Source: CAVQWT01 sp963717705
GTDB taxonomy: Bacteria > Pseudomonadota > Gammaproteobacteria > Burkholderiales > Casimicrobiaceae
Reading direction: 5' to 3'
NCBI GenBank assembly: GCA_963717705.1
Contig: CAVQWT010000004.1
Coordinates: forward strand, 1 to 64,000
DNA length: 64,000 bases
The position numbers and the translations under genes were made by a program. Shown here piece after piece: positions 43,603 to 53,701 of this stretch. The notes under the pieces are model-generated. The model made no database searches, was not told the DNA's origin, and saw nothing but the letters and a program-made list of their open reading frames with translations. Within the stretch, counting starts at the first letter, position 1, and each line of letters begins with the position of its first letter.

Positions 43603-44694
43603 ATGAGCAAGTTCCATCGACTGCCGATCGCCCGCGTCGAGCGCGAGACGCGCGACGCCGTGGCCATCACCTTCGCCGTGCCGCCGGCGCTCGCCGAGGC
43701 CTTCCGCTTCGAGCCCGGCCAGCACCTGTCGGTGCGCGCCGACATCGGCGGCGCGGACGTGCGGCGCACGTATTCGATCTGCGCCGCGCCCGCCGACGGC
43801 GAGCTGCGCATCGCGATCAAGCGCAATCCGGGCGGCGTGTTCTCGAACTGGGCCAACGACACGCTGAAGGCGGGCGACGCGCTGGAAGCCACGCCGCCGA
43901 CGGGCCACTTCGGCGCCCTGGCCGACGCCGCCGCCGCGGTCCGCGGCCGTCGCTACGTCGGCTTCGCCGCCGGCAGCGGCATCACGCCGCTGCTGTCGAT
44001 CGTCAAGACGGTGCTCTCGGGCGAGCCCCGGAGCGAGTTCACGCTGTTCTACGGCAACCGGGCGTCGGGCACGGTGATGTTCAAGGAGGAGCTCGCGGGG
44101 CTGAAGGACCGCTTCCTCGCGCGCTTCAACCTCGTCCACGTTCTGTCGCGCGAGGCGCAGGACATCGACCTGCTGCACGGGCGCATCGACCGCGAGAAGG
44201 CCGACCAGCTGCTCGCGCGCTGGGTCGACCTGGCCGGCATCGACACCATCTACGTCTGCGGACCCGAGGGCATGATGGAGTCCGTCACCGGGGCGCTCGC
44301 CGCCCGCGGCGTGTCCGAGGCGAAGGTGCGCGTCGAGCGTTTCGCGACCAGCCTGCCCAGGCACGTCCACGTGCCGCAGAAGGCGGTCGACCCCGGGCAC
44401 GCGCAGTGCGAGGTCACGGTGATCCTCGACGGCGCGACGCGGTCGTTCACGCTGGACAAGGCGACGGAGAACATCCTCGAGGCCGGCCTGAAGCACGGCG
44501 TCGAGCTGCCGTACTCGTGCAAGAGCGGCGTCTGCTCGACCTGCCGCTGCAAGCTGGTCGAAGGCGAGGTCGACATGGACGTCAACTTCGCGCTCGAGGA
44601 CTACGAAGTCGCGCGCGGCTTCATCCTTTCGTGCCAGAGCTACCCCGTCACCGACAAGGTCGTCATCGACTACGACCAGACGGGGATGGGCTGA
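43603..44694 (+). CDS. paaE: phenylacetyl-CoA epoxidase reductase PaaE
   Basis: 363 residues. A ferredoxin-NADP reductase-like FAD domain (FEPGQHLSVRADIGGADVRR-TYSIC, and GGVFSNW) is followed by an NADPH-binding domain (FAAGSGITPLLSIVKTVL, YVCGPEGMM). A C-terminal plant-type 2Fe-2S domain has the ligands in CKSGVCSTCRC and a final ILSCQS. PaaE passes electrons from NADPH to PaaA. GGGGGAGG precedes the ATG at good spacing. Confidence 0.95.
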   Translation: MSKFHRLPIARVERETRDAVAITFAVPPALAEAFRFEPGQHLSVRADIGGADVRRTYSICAAPADGELRIAIKRNPGGVFSNWANDTLKAGDALEATPPTGHFGALADAAAAVRGRRYVGFAAGSGITPLLSIVKTVLSGEPRSEFTLFYGNRASGTVMFKEELAGLKDRFLARFNLVHVLSREAQDIDLLHGRIDREKADQLLARWVDLAGIDTIYVCGPEGMMESVTGALAARGVSEAKVRVERFATSLPRHVHVPQKAVDPGHAQCEVTVILDGATRSFTLDKATENILEAGLKHGVELPYSCKSGVCSTCRCKLVEGEVDMDVNFALEDYEVARGFILSCQSYPVTDKVVIDYDQTGMG

Positions 44695-44731
44695 CCGCGC
44701 CGGGCCGGCGGCCCCGGTGTGCCGCAGGCCG

Positions 44732-44760
44732 GCCGCGCGCGCGTGCTGCCGGCGCGCGGC
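44732..44760 (+). terminator. GC-rich hairpin in the paaE-paaN gap
   Basis: A perfect 9-bp stem (GCCGCGCGC/GCGCGCGGC) with an 11-base loop starts 38 bases after the paaE stop. The T-run GTTTT comes 10 bases later, too far for a strong rho-independent terminator. It may reduce read-through or stabilise the upstream message. Confidence 0.45.
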
Positions 44761-44859
44761 CCGTGCTAGAGTTTTCCGGTTGCCGCGCCCGCTTCGCGTG
44801 CCGCCGCCGATTCGTGCAGTTCCCGCTCAATCCCGCATCCGCCGCCCACAGGAGTTCCC

Positions 44860-46524
44860 GTGTCGCACCCCATGTTCGAACAGCACCGCGCAACGATCGA
44901 GCGCGCGCTGCAGGCCATCGCCGAGCGCAGCTACTGGAGCCCGTATCCCGAGTCGGCCAGCCCCAAGGTCTACGGGGAGGGCGCCGCGGAGGCCGGCAAG
45001 GCGGCGTTCGACGCGCTGCTCGGCAAGCCGTTTCCCCTGACCCAGCCGGGCACCGTGGGCACCGTCGGCGGCGAACGCTCGCCTTACGGCATCGACCTCG
45101 GCGTCACCTACCCGAAGTCCGACCTCGACGCGCTGTTCGCCGGCGTGGCCAGGGCCCACGCGGGCTGGCGCGCCGCCGGGCCCGAGGCGTGGGTCGGCGT
45201 CTGCGTCGAGGCGCTGGCGCGGATCAACAAGGCGAGCTTCGAGATCGCCTACGCGGTGATGCACACGACGGGGCAGGCCTTCATGATGGCGTTCCAGGCC
45301 GGCGGCCCGCACGCGCAGGACCGCGGGCTCGAGGCCGTCGCCTACGCCTGGGACGAGATGCGCCCGGTGCCCGCGGTCGCGCTGTGGGAGAAGCCGCAGG
45401 GCAAGAACGAGCCGCTGCGGATGGAGAAGCGCTTCCGCATCGTGCCGCGCGGCGTCGGGCTGGTCATCGGCTGCTGCACCTTCCCGACGTGGAACGGCTA
45501 CCCGGGCCTGTTCGCGAGCCTTGCCACCGGCAACGCCGTCGTCGTCAAGCCGCACCCGGCGGCGATCCTGCCGCTGGCGATCAGCGTGCGCATCATCCGC
45601 GAAGTGCTGGCCGACGCCGGCTTCGACCCCGACGTGGTGACGCTGGTCGCGCACGCGGCCGGCGACCAGACCGCGCAGCAGCTGGCGCTGCGGCCGGAAG
45701 TCAAGCTGATCGACTTCACCGGCAGCAGCGCCAACGGCAACTGGCTCGAGACCAACGCCAGGCAGGCGCAGGTCTACACCGAGAAGTCGGGCGTCAACCA
45801 GGTCGTCGTCGATTCGGCGGCCGACCTCAAGGCGGTCGCGCGCAACCTGGGCTTCTCGCTGTCGCTCTACACCGGGCAGATGTGCACGGCGCCGCAGAAC
45901 ATCTACATCCCCCGTGGGGGCATCGACACCGCCGACGGCCGCAAGACCTTCGACGAAGTCGCGGCGGCGATCGCCGAAGGCGTGTCCAAGCTGCTGGCCG
46001 ATCCGGCGCGCGCGGTCGAGGTGCTGGGCGCGGTGCAGAACGAAGGGGTGTCGCAGCGGCTCGACGCGGCGCGCAGCCTCGGCCCGATCGTGCTCGACAC
46101 GCAGCGGATTCCGCACCCGGCGTTTCCGCTCGCCAACGTGCGCACGCCGCTGATCGTCAAGCTCGATGCCGCCGATCGCGACAAGTACCTGTCCGAGTGG
46201 TTCGGCCCGATCGCCTTCGTCGTCGCGACCGCGTCCACCGAGGAGAGCCTCGCCATCGCCCGTGCGGCGGTGAAGGCGCACGGCGCGCTGACGCTGTCGC
46301 TGTACTCGACCGACGAGGCGGTGATCACCAAGGCGGTCGAGGTCGCCGAGGACGCCGGCGTGGCGCTGTCGATCAACCTGACCGGCGGCGTCTTCGTCAA
46401 CCAGTCGGCGGCCTTCTCCGACTTCCACGGCACCGGCGCCAATCCCGCGGCCAACGCGGCGCTGACCGATGCCGCGTTCGTCGCCGGGCGCTTCCGCGTC
46501 GTCCAGCATCGTCGCCACGTCTGA
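44860..46524 (+). CDS. paaN: PaaN, aldehyde dehydrogenase of phenylacetate degradation
   Basis: 554 residues of the PaaN type of aldehyde dehydrogenase. NAD-binding and catalytic features are GCCTFPTWNGYPGLFASLAT, DFTGSSANGNWLE, and the catalytic cysteine in YTGQMCTAPQNIYIPRGG near residue 345. It would oxidise the open-chain semialdehyde of the pathway. Unlike fused PaaZ it has no C-terminal MaoC hydratase domain, so the oxepin-CoA ring-opening hydrolase must be encoded elsewhere. The start is a GTG with GGAG 5 bases upstream. A 165-base gap separates it from paaE. Confidence 0.88.
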   Translation: MSHPMFEQHRATIERALQAIAERSYWSPYPESASPKVYGEGAAEAGKAAFDALLGKPFPLTQPGTVGTVGGERSPYGIDLGVTYPKSDLDALFAGVARAHAGWRAAGPEAWVGVCVEALARINKASFEIAYAVMHTTGQAFMMAFQAGGPHAQDRGLEAVAYAWDEMRPVPAVALWEKPQGKNEPLRMEKRFRIVPRGVGLVIGCCTFPTWNGYPGLFASLATGNAVVVKPHPAAILPLAISVRIIREVLADAGFDPDVVTLVAHAAGDQTAQQLALRPEVKLIDFTGSSANGNWLETNARQAQVYTEKSGVNQVVVDSAADLKAVARNLGFSLSLYTGQMCTAPQNIYIPRGGIDTADGRKTFDEVAAAIAEGVSKLLADPARAVEVLGAVQNEGVSQRLDAARSLGPIVLDTQRIPHPAFPLANVRTPLIVKLDAADRDKYLSEWFGPIAFVVATASTEESLAIARAAVKAHGALTLSLYSTDEAVITKAVEVAEDAGVALSINLTGGVFVNQSAAFSDFHGTGANPAANAALTDAAFVAGRFRVVQHRRHV

Positions 46525-46535
46525 GTGCCCCTGCC

Positions 46536-47327
46536 ATGAGCTACGAGAACATCCTCTTCGCCGTCGACGCCGGGGTCGCGCGGCTGACGCTCAACCGGCC
46601 CGACCGCCTCAACAGCTTCAACGACGCGATGCACGCCGAGGTCCGCGACGCGCTGGCGAAGGTGCGGGCGGAGCCGGCGATCCGCGCGCTGCTCGTCACC
46701 GGCGCCGGTCGCGGCTTCTGCGCCGGGCAGGACCTGTCGGACCGCGCGGTGGCGCCGGGCGGCGCGGCCGTCGACCTCGGCGCGTCGATCGAGCGCAACT
46801 ACAAGCCGCTGGTCCTGTCGCTGCGCAACCTGCCGGTGCCGACGGTCTGCGCCGTCAACGGCGTCGCCGCCGGCGCGGGGGCCAACCTGGCGCTCGCCTG
46901 CGACATGGTGCTGGCGGCGAAGTCGGCATCGTTCGTCCAGGCCTTCAGCCGGATCGGGCTGATTCCCGACTCGGGCGGCACCTACGTGCTGCCGCAGCTG
47001 GTCGGCACCGCGCGCGCGCTGGGCCTCGCGTACACCGGCGACAAGCTGCCGGCGGAACAGGCGGCGGCGTGGGGGCTGATCTGGCAGTGCGTCGACGACG
47101 CCGAGCTGATGCCGGCCGCGGAAAGGCTCGTCGCGGGCCTGGCCGCCGCGCCGACGCTGGGACTCGTCGCCACCCGGCGCGCCATGCACGGCGCCGCCAA
47201 CCACACGCTGGAGCAGCAGCTCGACCTCGAGCGCGACCTGCAGCGCGAGCTCGGCTACAGCGCGGACTACCGCGAAGGCGTCGCCGCGTTCATGGCCAAG
47301 CGGCCCGCGAAATTCACCGGGCGCTGA
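46536..47327 (+). CDS. paaG: PaaG, 1,2-epoxyphenylacetyl-CoA isomerase (crotonase family)
   Basis: 263 residues. Crotonase oxyanion segments are present (GAGRGFCAGQDLSDR and NGVAAGAGANLALACD), with the acidic catalytic residue in IPDSGGTYVLPQLVG. AGQDLSDR and IPDSGGTYVLP are typical of PaaG rather than PaaF. The enzyme converts the ring epoxide to oxepin-CoA. It starts 12 bases after paaN. Confidence 0.9.
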   Translation: MSYENILFAVDAGVARLTLNRPDRLNSFNDAMHAEVRDALAKVRAEPAIRALLVTGAGRGFCAGQDLSDRAVAPGGAAVDLGASIERNYKPLVLSLRNLPVPTVCAVNGVAAGAGANLALACDMVLAAKSASFVQAFSRIGLIPDSGGTYVLPQLVGTARALGLAYTGDKLPAEQAAAWGLIWQCVDDAELMPAAERLVAGLAAAPTLGLVATRRAMHGAANHTLEQQLDLERDLQRELGYSADYREGVAAFMAKRPAKFTGR

Positions 47328-47338
47328 AAGGCGACGCG

Positions 47339-48946
47339 ATGGCCACTGCATCCGCCGGCCCGACCTCCGCCACTGCTCGTGCCGCGACTGCCGCTCCGAC
47401 GGGCGGGAGTGGCGCCGCCGCGCTGCCGGTGACGGCAACCGTCGCCGTCATCGGCGCCGGCACCATGGGCGCCGGCATCGCGCAGATCGCCGCGCTGGCG
47501 GGCCACCCGGTGCAGCTGCACGACGCGCGCTTCGGCGCCGCCGACGCGGCGAAGAAGACGCTTGCCGCGACCTTCGACCGGCTGGTCGACCGGGCGAAGC
47601 TGACGCGCGAGGAGGCCGATGCGGCGCTGGCTCGCATCGTCACCGTCGGCACGCTCGCCGACGCCTGCGTCGCCGGGCTGGTGGTCGAGGCGATCGTCGA
47701 GGATCTGGCCGCCAAGCGGGCGCTGTTCGCGCAGCTCGAGCCGCTGGTCGACGCCGACGCGATCCTCGCGTCGAACACCTCGTCGCTGTCGATCACCGCG
47801 CTGGCGCAGGGGAGGGCGCGCCCCGGACGCATCGTCGGCATGCACTTCTTCAACCCGGTGCCGCTGATGCCGCTGGTCGAGGTGGTGTCCGGCCTCGCGA
47901 CGGACCCGGCGGTGGCTGCCGCGATCGCCGCCACCGCGACCCGGTGGGGCAAGACGCCGGTGCACGCGGCGTCGACGCCCGGGTTCATCGTCAATCGCTG
48001 CGCGCGGCCGTTCTACGCCGAGGCGCTGCGCCTGCTGGGCGAGCGCGCCGCGGATGCGGCCACGCTCGACGCGGTGCTGCGCGACGCAGGCGCCTTCCGC
48101 ATGGGCCCATGCGAGCTGATGGACCTGATCGGCCACGACATCAACTACGCCGTCACCCGCAGCGTCTGGGAGGCCTATTTCCACGATCCGCGGTTCACGC
48201 CGTCGGTGGTGCAGGCGGAGCTGGTCGCCGCCGGCTTCCTCGGCCGCAAGAGCGGGCGCGGCTTCCACGACTACGCCGCGGGCGCCCCCGCCCCCGCGCC
48301 GGCGACCGAGGCATCGTTGCCGCGGCCCTCGCGCGCCGTGATCCACGGGGACCTGGGCCTGGCCGGGGCGGTCGCCGATCGGCTCGCCGCGGCGGGCGTG
48401 GCGGTCGAGCGCGCCGGTCCCGACTCGCGCTTTCCCGGCGGCTCCATCGGCGTCGGCGAAGCGCGGCTGGTGCCGTCCGACGGCCGCACGGCGACGGCGA
48501 TCGCGCTGGCGGCCGGCGCGCCTAACATCGTCGCCTTCGACCTCGCGTTCGACTACGCCACCGCCTCGCGGCTCGCGGTGGCACGCGCTGACACCTGCGG
48601 CGACGCGGCGTACGCCGCCGCCGTCGGCGCGCTGCAGGCGGCGGGCGTCGCCGTCAGCCGCCTCGACGACGTGCCGGGGCTGCTGGTGCTGCGGACGGTG
48701 GCGATGCTCGCGAACGAGGCGGCCGACGCGGTCCAGCAGGGAGTGGCCACGCCGGCGGCGGTGGACCTCGCGATGACGCTGGGCGTCAACTACCCGCGCG
48801 GCCCGCTGGCCTGGGCCGACTCGCTGGGGGCCGATCGCGTCGCCGCGGTGCTGCGGCACCTGGCCGACCACTACGGCGAAGACCGCTACCGGACGGCGCC
48901 GCTGCTCGCGCGCCGCGCCGCCACCGGAGGAAAACTTCATGGGTGA
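47339..48946 (+). CDS. paaH: PaaH, 3-hydroxyadipyl-CoA dehydrogenase
   Basis: 535 residues, a long 3-hydroxyacyl-CoA dehydrogenase. An Ala/Thr-rich N-terminal extension of about 32 residues precedes the NAD-binding motif VIGAGTMGAGIAQIAALAGH. The catalytic region reads SNTSSLSI, GMHFFNPVPLMPLVEVV and TPGFIVNRCARP, with the dehydrogenase C-terminal domain around GPCELMDLIGHDINYAVT. A second, more degenerate C-terminal copy accounts for the length. The last 8 bases overlap paaI. Confidence 0.92.
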   Translation: MATASAGPTSATARAATAAPTGGSGAAALPVTATVAVIGAGTMGAGIAQIAALAGHPVQLHDARFGAADAAKKTLAATFDRLVDRAKLTREEADAALARIVTVGTLADACVAGLVVEAIVEDLAAKRALFAQLEPLVDADAILASNTSSLSITALAQGRARPGRIVGMHFFNPVPLMPLVEVVSGLATDPAVAAAIAATATRWGKTPVHAASTPGFIVNRCARPFYAEALRLLGERAADAATLDAVLRDAGAFRMGPCELMDLIGHDINYAVTRSVWEAYFHDPRFTPSVVQAELVAAGFLGRKSGRGFHDYAAGAPAPAPATEASLPRPSRAVIHGDLGLAGAVADRLAAAGVAVERAGPDSRFPGGSIGVGEARLVPSDGRTATAIALAAGAPNIVAFDLAFDYATASRLAVARADTCGDAAYAAAVGALQAAGVAVSRLDDVPGLLVLRTVAMLANEAADAVQQGVATPAAVDLAMTLGVNYPRGPLAWADSLGADRVAAVLRHLADHYGEDRYRTAPLLARRAATGGKLHG

Positions 48947-49412
48947 GCACCATCCGGCGCTGTCGCCGGAAGCGGCGCAGGCGCTGGCCGAGCGCGTCGC
49001 CGACGCGATGTACTCGCGCGACGACGCGTCGAAGAAGCTCGGGATGCGGGTCGTCGGCGTGGCGCCCGGGCGGGCCGAGGTCTCGATGCCGGTCAGCGCG
49101 TCGATGCTGAACGGCCACGCGATCTGCCACGGCGGCTTCATCTTCACGCTGGCCGACAGCGCGTTCGCCTACGCCTGCAACAGCTACAATCTGACGACGG
49201 TGGCGTCGGGCTGCGCGATCGACTTCCTCGCCCCGGCGCGCGAAGGCGACGTGCTGACCGCGGTCGGGCACGAGCGCAGCGCGAGCGGTCGCACCGGCGT
49301 CTACGACATCGAAGTGACCAACCAGCGCGGCGAGAAGATCGCGCTGTTCCGCGGCAAGAGCTACCGGATCAAGGGCCACGTGATCGACGACGGTCACGGC
49401 GCCGCCGGCTGA
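48939..49412 (+). CDS. paaI: PaaI, hotdog-fold acyl-CoA thioesterase
   Basis: 157 residues. The hotdog signature NGHAICHGGFIFTLADSAFAYA contains the catalytic HGG and Asp region of PaaI thioesterases, followed by SGCAIDFLAP. It hydrolyses ring-hydroxylated phenylacetyl-CoA esters and frees trapped CoA. Translation is likely coupled to paaH, because its ATG lies 8 bases inside that gene; GGAGG at 48925-48929 is well placed. Confidence 0.93.
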   Translation: MGEHHPALSPEAAQALAERVADAMYSRDDASKKLGMRVVGVAPGRAEVSMPVSASMLNGHAICHGGFIFTLADSAFAYACNSYNLTTVASGCAIDFLAPAREGDVLTAVGHERSASGRTGVYDIEVTNQRGEKIALFRGKSYRIKGHVIDDGHGAAG

Positions 49413-49437
49413 ACCCGCGCCCGAGGAGGAGAAGCGC

Positions 49438-50745
<1,308 letters not shown>

Positions 50746-50746
50746 C

Positions 50747-51700
50747 ATGAGCGAGAAGAGGTTCGCGTCGCACGCCGACGTCGAGGAAAAGACCGTCAGC
50801 TTCGACAAGCTGTCGGACCATGCGTACGCGTACACGGCGCAGGGCGACCCCAACACCGGCATCGTCGTCGGCGACGATGCGGTGATGGTGATCGACACGC
50901 AGGCGACGCCGGTGATGGCGCAGGACGTGATCCGCCGCATCCGCGCGGTCACCGACAAGCCGATCCGGTACGTGACGCTTTCGCACTACCACGCGGTGCG
51001 GGTGCTCGGCGCCTCCGGCTACCGGCCCGAGCACATCATCGCCAGCCGCGACACCTACGACCTGATCATCGAGCGCGGGGAAGCCGACATGAAGAGCGAG
51101 ATCGAGCGCTTTCCGCGGCTCTTTCGCGCGGTCGAGTCGGTGCCGGGCCTCACCTGGCCGACGATCGTGTTCGAGAAGCGGATGACGCTGTGGCTGGGCA
51201 AGCTGCAGGTCGAGATCATGCAGCTGGGCCGCGGCCACACCAAGGGCGACACCGTCGTCTGGCTGCCGCAGGACAAGGTACTGTTCTCGGGCGACCTGGT
51301 CGAGTACGACGCGACGCCGTACACCGGCGACGCCTACCTCACCGACTGGCCGGCCACACTCGACGCCATCGCCGCGCTGGCGCCGGAAAAGCTGGTCCCC
51401 GGGCGCGGCGCGGCGCTCACGAACCCGGCCGAGGTCAAGGCCGGGCTCGACGGCACGCGCGCCTTCGTCACGTCGATGTTCGAGTCGGTGAAGGCGGGCG
51501 CCGCCGCGGGCAAGGACCTGCGCACCGTCTACAAGGAGACTTACGCTGCGCTGAAGCCTCGCTTCGGCCACTGGGTGATCTTCGACCACTGCCTGCCGTT
51601 CGACGTCTCGCGCGCCTACGACGAGGCCACGCAGTACCGCGATCCGCGGATCTGGACCGCGCAGCGCGACAAGGACATGTGGCTGGCGCTGGAAGGCTGA
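50747..51700 (+). CDS. metallo-beta-lactamase-fold protein with altered metal motif
   Basis: 317 residues beginning 1 base after the paaK stop. The fold is recognisable (DDAVMVIDTQATP, RGHTKGDTVVWLP, FSGDLVEYDATPY). However, the metal motif HxHxDH reads HYHAVR (His80, Tyr, His82, Ala, Val84, Arg85), so the Asp and third His are absent. A single-metal site or a non-hydrolytic role is possible. It lies between the phenylacetate and 3-hydroxyphenylacetate genes. I recall the same SHYHAVR form in MBL proteins next to aromatic catabolic genes, so it is probably a subfamily trait. Confidence 0.8.
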   Translation: MSEKRFASHADVEEKTVSFDKLSDHAYAYTAQGDPNTGIVVGDDAVMVIDTQATPVMAQDVIRRIRAVTDKPIRYVTLSHYHAVRVLGASGYRPEHIIASRDTYDLIIERGEADMKSEIERFPRLFRAVESVPGLTWPTIVFEKRMTLWLGKLQVEIMQLGRGHTKGDTVVWLPQDKVLFSGDLVEYDATPYTGDAYLTDWPATLDAIAALAPEKLVPGRGAALTNPAEVKAGLDGTRAFVTSMFESVKAGAAAGKDLRTVYKETYAALKPRFGHWVIFDHCLPFDVSRAYDEATQYRDPRIWTAQRDKDMWLALEG

Positions 51701-51716
51701 ACCGGCGGGGCGGCCG

Positions 51717-53459
51717 ATGAAGACGTACACCAACCCCGTCTACCCGTTCCGCCGGCCGCCCGAGCTGGAGGCGGCGGGCAGCGGGGCCGACGCGTCGGCC
51801 GGCACCGCGCGGACGCCGTCGGCGAACGCGTCCGCATCCGGCACTGCCCGGCGGCCGGTGATCGTCGTCGGCGCCGGCCCGATCGGCCTCGCGGCGGCGA
51901 TCGACCTCGCGCAGCGCGGCATCCCGGTCGTCGTGCTCGACGACGACGACACCGTGTCGGTCGGCTCGCGCGCCATCTGCTACGCCAAGCGCGCGCTGGA
52001 AATCCTCGACCGGCTGGGTTGCGGCGACCCGGTCGTCGACAAGGGCGTCGGCTGGAACGTCGGCAAGGTCTTTCACCACGACGAGCTCGTCTACAGCTTC
52101 GATCTGCTGCCCGAGGCCGGCCACCGGCGGCCGGCCTTCGTCAACCTGCAGCAGTACTGGCTCGAGCAGTACCTGGTCGAGCGCGCACAGGCGCTGCCGG
52201 CGATCGACCTGCGGTGGAAGAGCCGCGTCACCGCGGTGGCCGCGACGGCGGACGGCGTCACCGTCACCGTCGACACGCCCGACGGCGCGTACGCGCTCGA
52301 GTCCGAGTGGCTCGTCGCCTGCGACGGCGCGCGCAGCCCGGTGCGGACGATGCTGGGCCTGGAGAGCGAAGGCCAGGTCTTCCGCGACCGCTTCCTGATC
52401 GCCGACATCCACATGCAGTCGGGGTTCCCGCCGGAGCGCTGGTTCTGGTTCGACCCGCCGTTCCATCCCAACCAATCGGTGCTGCTGCATCGCCAGGCCG
52501 ACGACGTCTGGCGCATCGACTTCCAGCTGGGCTGGGACGCCGATCCCGACGAGGAGAAGAAGCCGGAGAAGATCCTGCCGCGGCTGCGCGCGATGCTGGG
52601 GCCGGACGCGCGCTTCGACATCGAGTGGGCGAGCGTCTACACGTTCCAGTGTCGCCGGATGGCGAAGTTCCGCCACGGCCGAGTGCTGTTCGCCGGCGAT
52701 GCGGCGCACCTGGTCAGCCCGTTCGGCGCCCGGGGCGCCAACAGCGGCTTCCAGGACACCGACAACCTGTGCTGGAAGCTGGCGCTGGTCCTCGCCGGCA
52801 AGGCGCCGGAACGGCTGCTCGACAGCTACGACGTCGAGCGGACCGCCGCCGCCGACGAGAACATCCTCAACTCGACGCGCGCGACCGACTTCATCACCCC
52901 CAAGAGCGCGGTGTCGCGCACGTTCCGCGACGCGGTGCTGCAACTCGCGAAGCGGCATCCGTTCGCGCGCCGGCTGGTCAACAGCGGGCGGCTGTCGGTG
53001 CCGCGGATCCACGTCGAGTCGCCGCTCAACACGCCCGACGCGGCCGCGTTCGCCGGCGCGATGGTGCCCGGTGCCCCGGCCGCCGACGCGCCCGTCGCAG
53101 GCGCGCTGCCGGGCCCAGCGGGGCGCTGGTTCCTGCCGCACCTCGAAGGCGGCTTCACGCTGGCGGTGTTCGGCGCCGCGCCGGCCGCCGCGGACGTCGT
53201 GGCGCTGGCCGGCGACGACGTGCCCTGCCGCGTGGTGACGATCGCGGCGCCGGGGGCGCCGGCAGCCCCTGCGGTAGCCGGCGCGATCGCGGTCACCGAT
53301 ACCGAGGGGCTGCTCGCCGCGCGCTACGACGGCCAGCCCGGCACCGCGTACCTGTTCCGGCCCGACCAGCACGTCTGCGCGCGCTGGCGCGGCTTCGATC
53401 GGGGCGTCGACGTCGCCGCGGTTCGCGCCGCGATCGCGCACGCCACCGCCCGCCACTGA
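51717..53459 (+). CDS. mhaA: 3-hydroxyphenylacetate 6-hydroxylase flavoprotein (MhaA-like)
   Basis: 580 residues of the FAD-dependent aromatic hydroxylase family (MhpA/PheA type). Motifs are the GxGxxG-like VVGAGPIGLAAAIDLAQRGI near residues 44-63, the DG motif LVACDGARSPVR, and GRVLFAGDAAHLVSPFGARG with the GD. In MhaAB of Pseudomonas putida U such a flavoprotein, with a small coupling protein, hydroxylates 3-hydroxyphenylacetate to homogentisate. The small DUF2783 gene and hmgA that follow give the same order, which is the basis for this name. Confidence 0.82.
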   Translation: MKTYTNPVYPFRRPPELEAAGSGADASAGTARTPSANASASGTARRPVIVVGAGPIGLAAAIDLAQRGIPVVVLDDDDTVSVGSRAICYAKRALEILDRLGCGDPVVDKGVGWNVGKVFHHDELVYSFDLLPEAGHRRPAFVNLQQYWLEQYLVERAQALPAIDLRWKSRVTAVAATADGVTVTVDTPDGAYALESEWLVACDGARSPVRTMLGLESEGQVFRDRFLIADIHMQSGFPPERWFWFDPPFHPNQSVLLHRQADDVWRIDFQLGWDADPDEEKKPEKILPRLRAMLGPDARFDIEWASVYTFQCRRMAKFRHGRVLFAGDAAHLVSPFGARGANSGFQDTDNLCWKLALVLAGKAPERLLDSYDVERTAAADENILNSTRATDFITPKSAVSRTFRDAVLQLAKRHPFARRLVNSGRLSVPRIHVESPLNTPDAAAFAGAMVPGAPAADAPVAGALPGPAGRWFLPHLEGGFTLAVFGAAPAAADVVALAGDDVPCRVVTIAAPGAPAAPAVAGAIAVTDTEGLLAARYDGQPGTAYLFRPDQHVCARWRGFDRGVDVAAVRAAIAHATARH

Positions 53460-53474
53460 CCGGAGGCCTTCGCC

Positions 53475-53684
53475 ATGGCCACGCTGAACACCTCGCCGAA
53501 CCTGCCGGCGCCGGACGACTTCTACGAGCGGCTGATCGCGACCCACCGCGACCTCGGCGACAACGAGAGCGCGCTGGTGAACGCCAAGCTCGTGCTGCTG
53601 CTCGCCAACCACATCGGCGACGCCGACGTCCTGGCGCAGGCGCTCGCCGCCGCGCGCGAGGACGTCGCGCCGCCCGCCCGCTGA
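53475..53684 (+). CDS. mhaB: small DUF2783 protein, MhaB-like coupling protein
   Basis: 69 residues. The core (DDFYERLIATHRDLGDNESA, then LVNAKLVLLLANHIGD) is the DUF2783 pattern. In characterised 3-hydroxyphenylacetate hydroxylases the small subunit couples NADH oxidation to hydroxylation of substrate. GGAGG lies 8 bases before the ATG, 15 bases after mhaA. Confidence 0.8.
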   Translation: MATLNTSPNLPAPDDFYERLIATHRDLGDNESALVNAKLVLLLANHIGDADVLAQALAAAREDVAPPAR

Positions 53685-53701
53685 CCCCGAGGGAGAACCG
53701 C

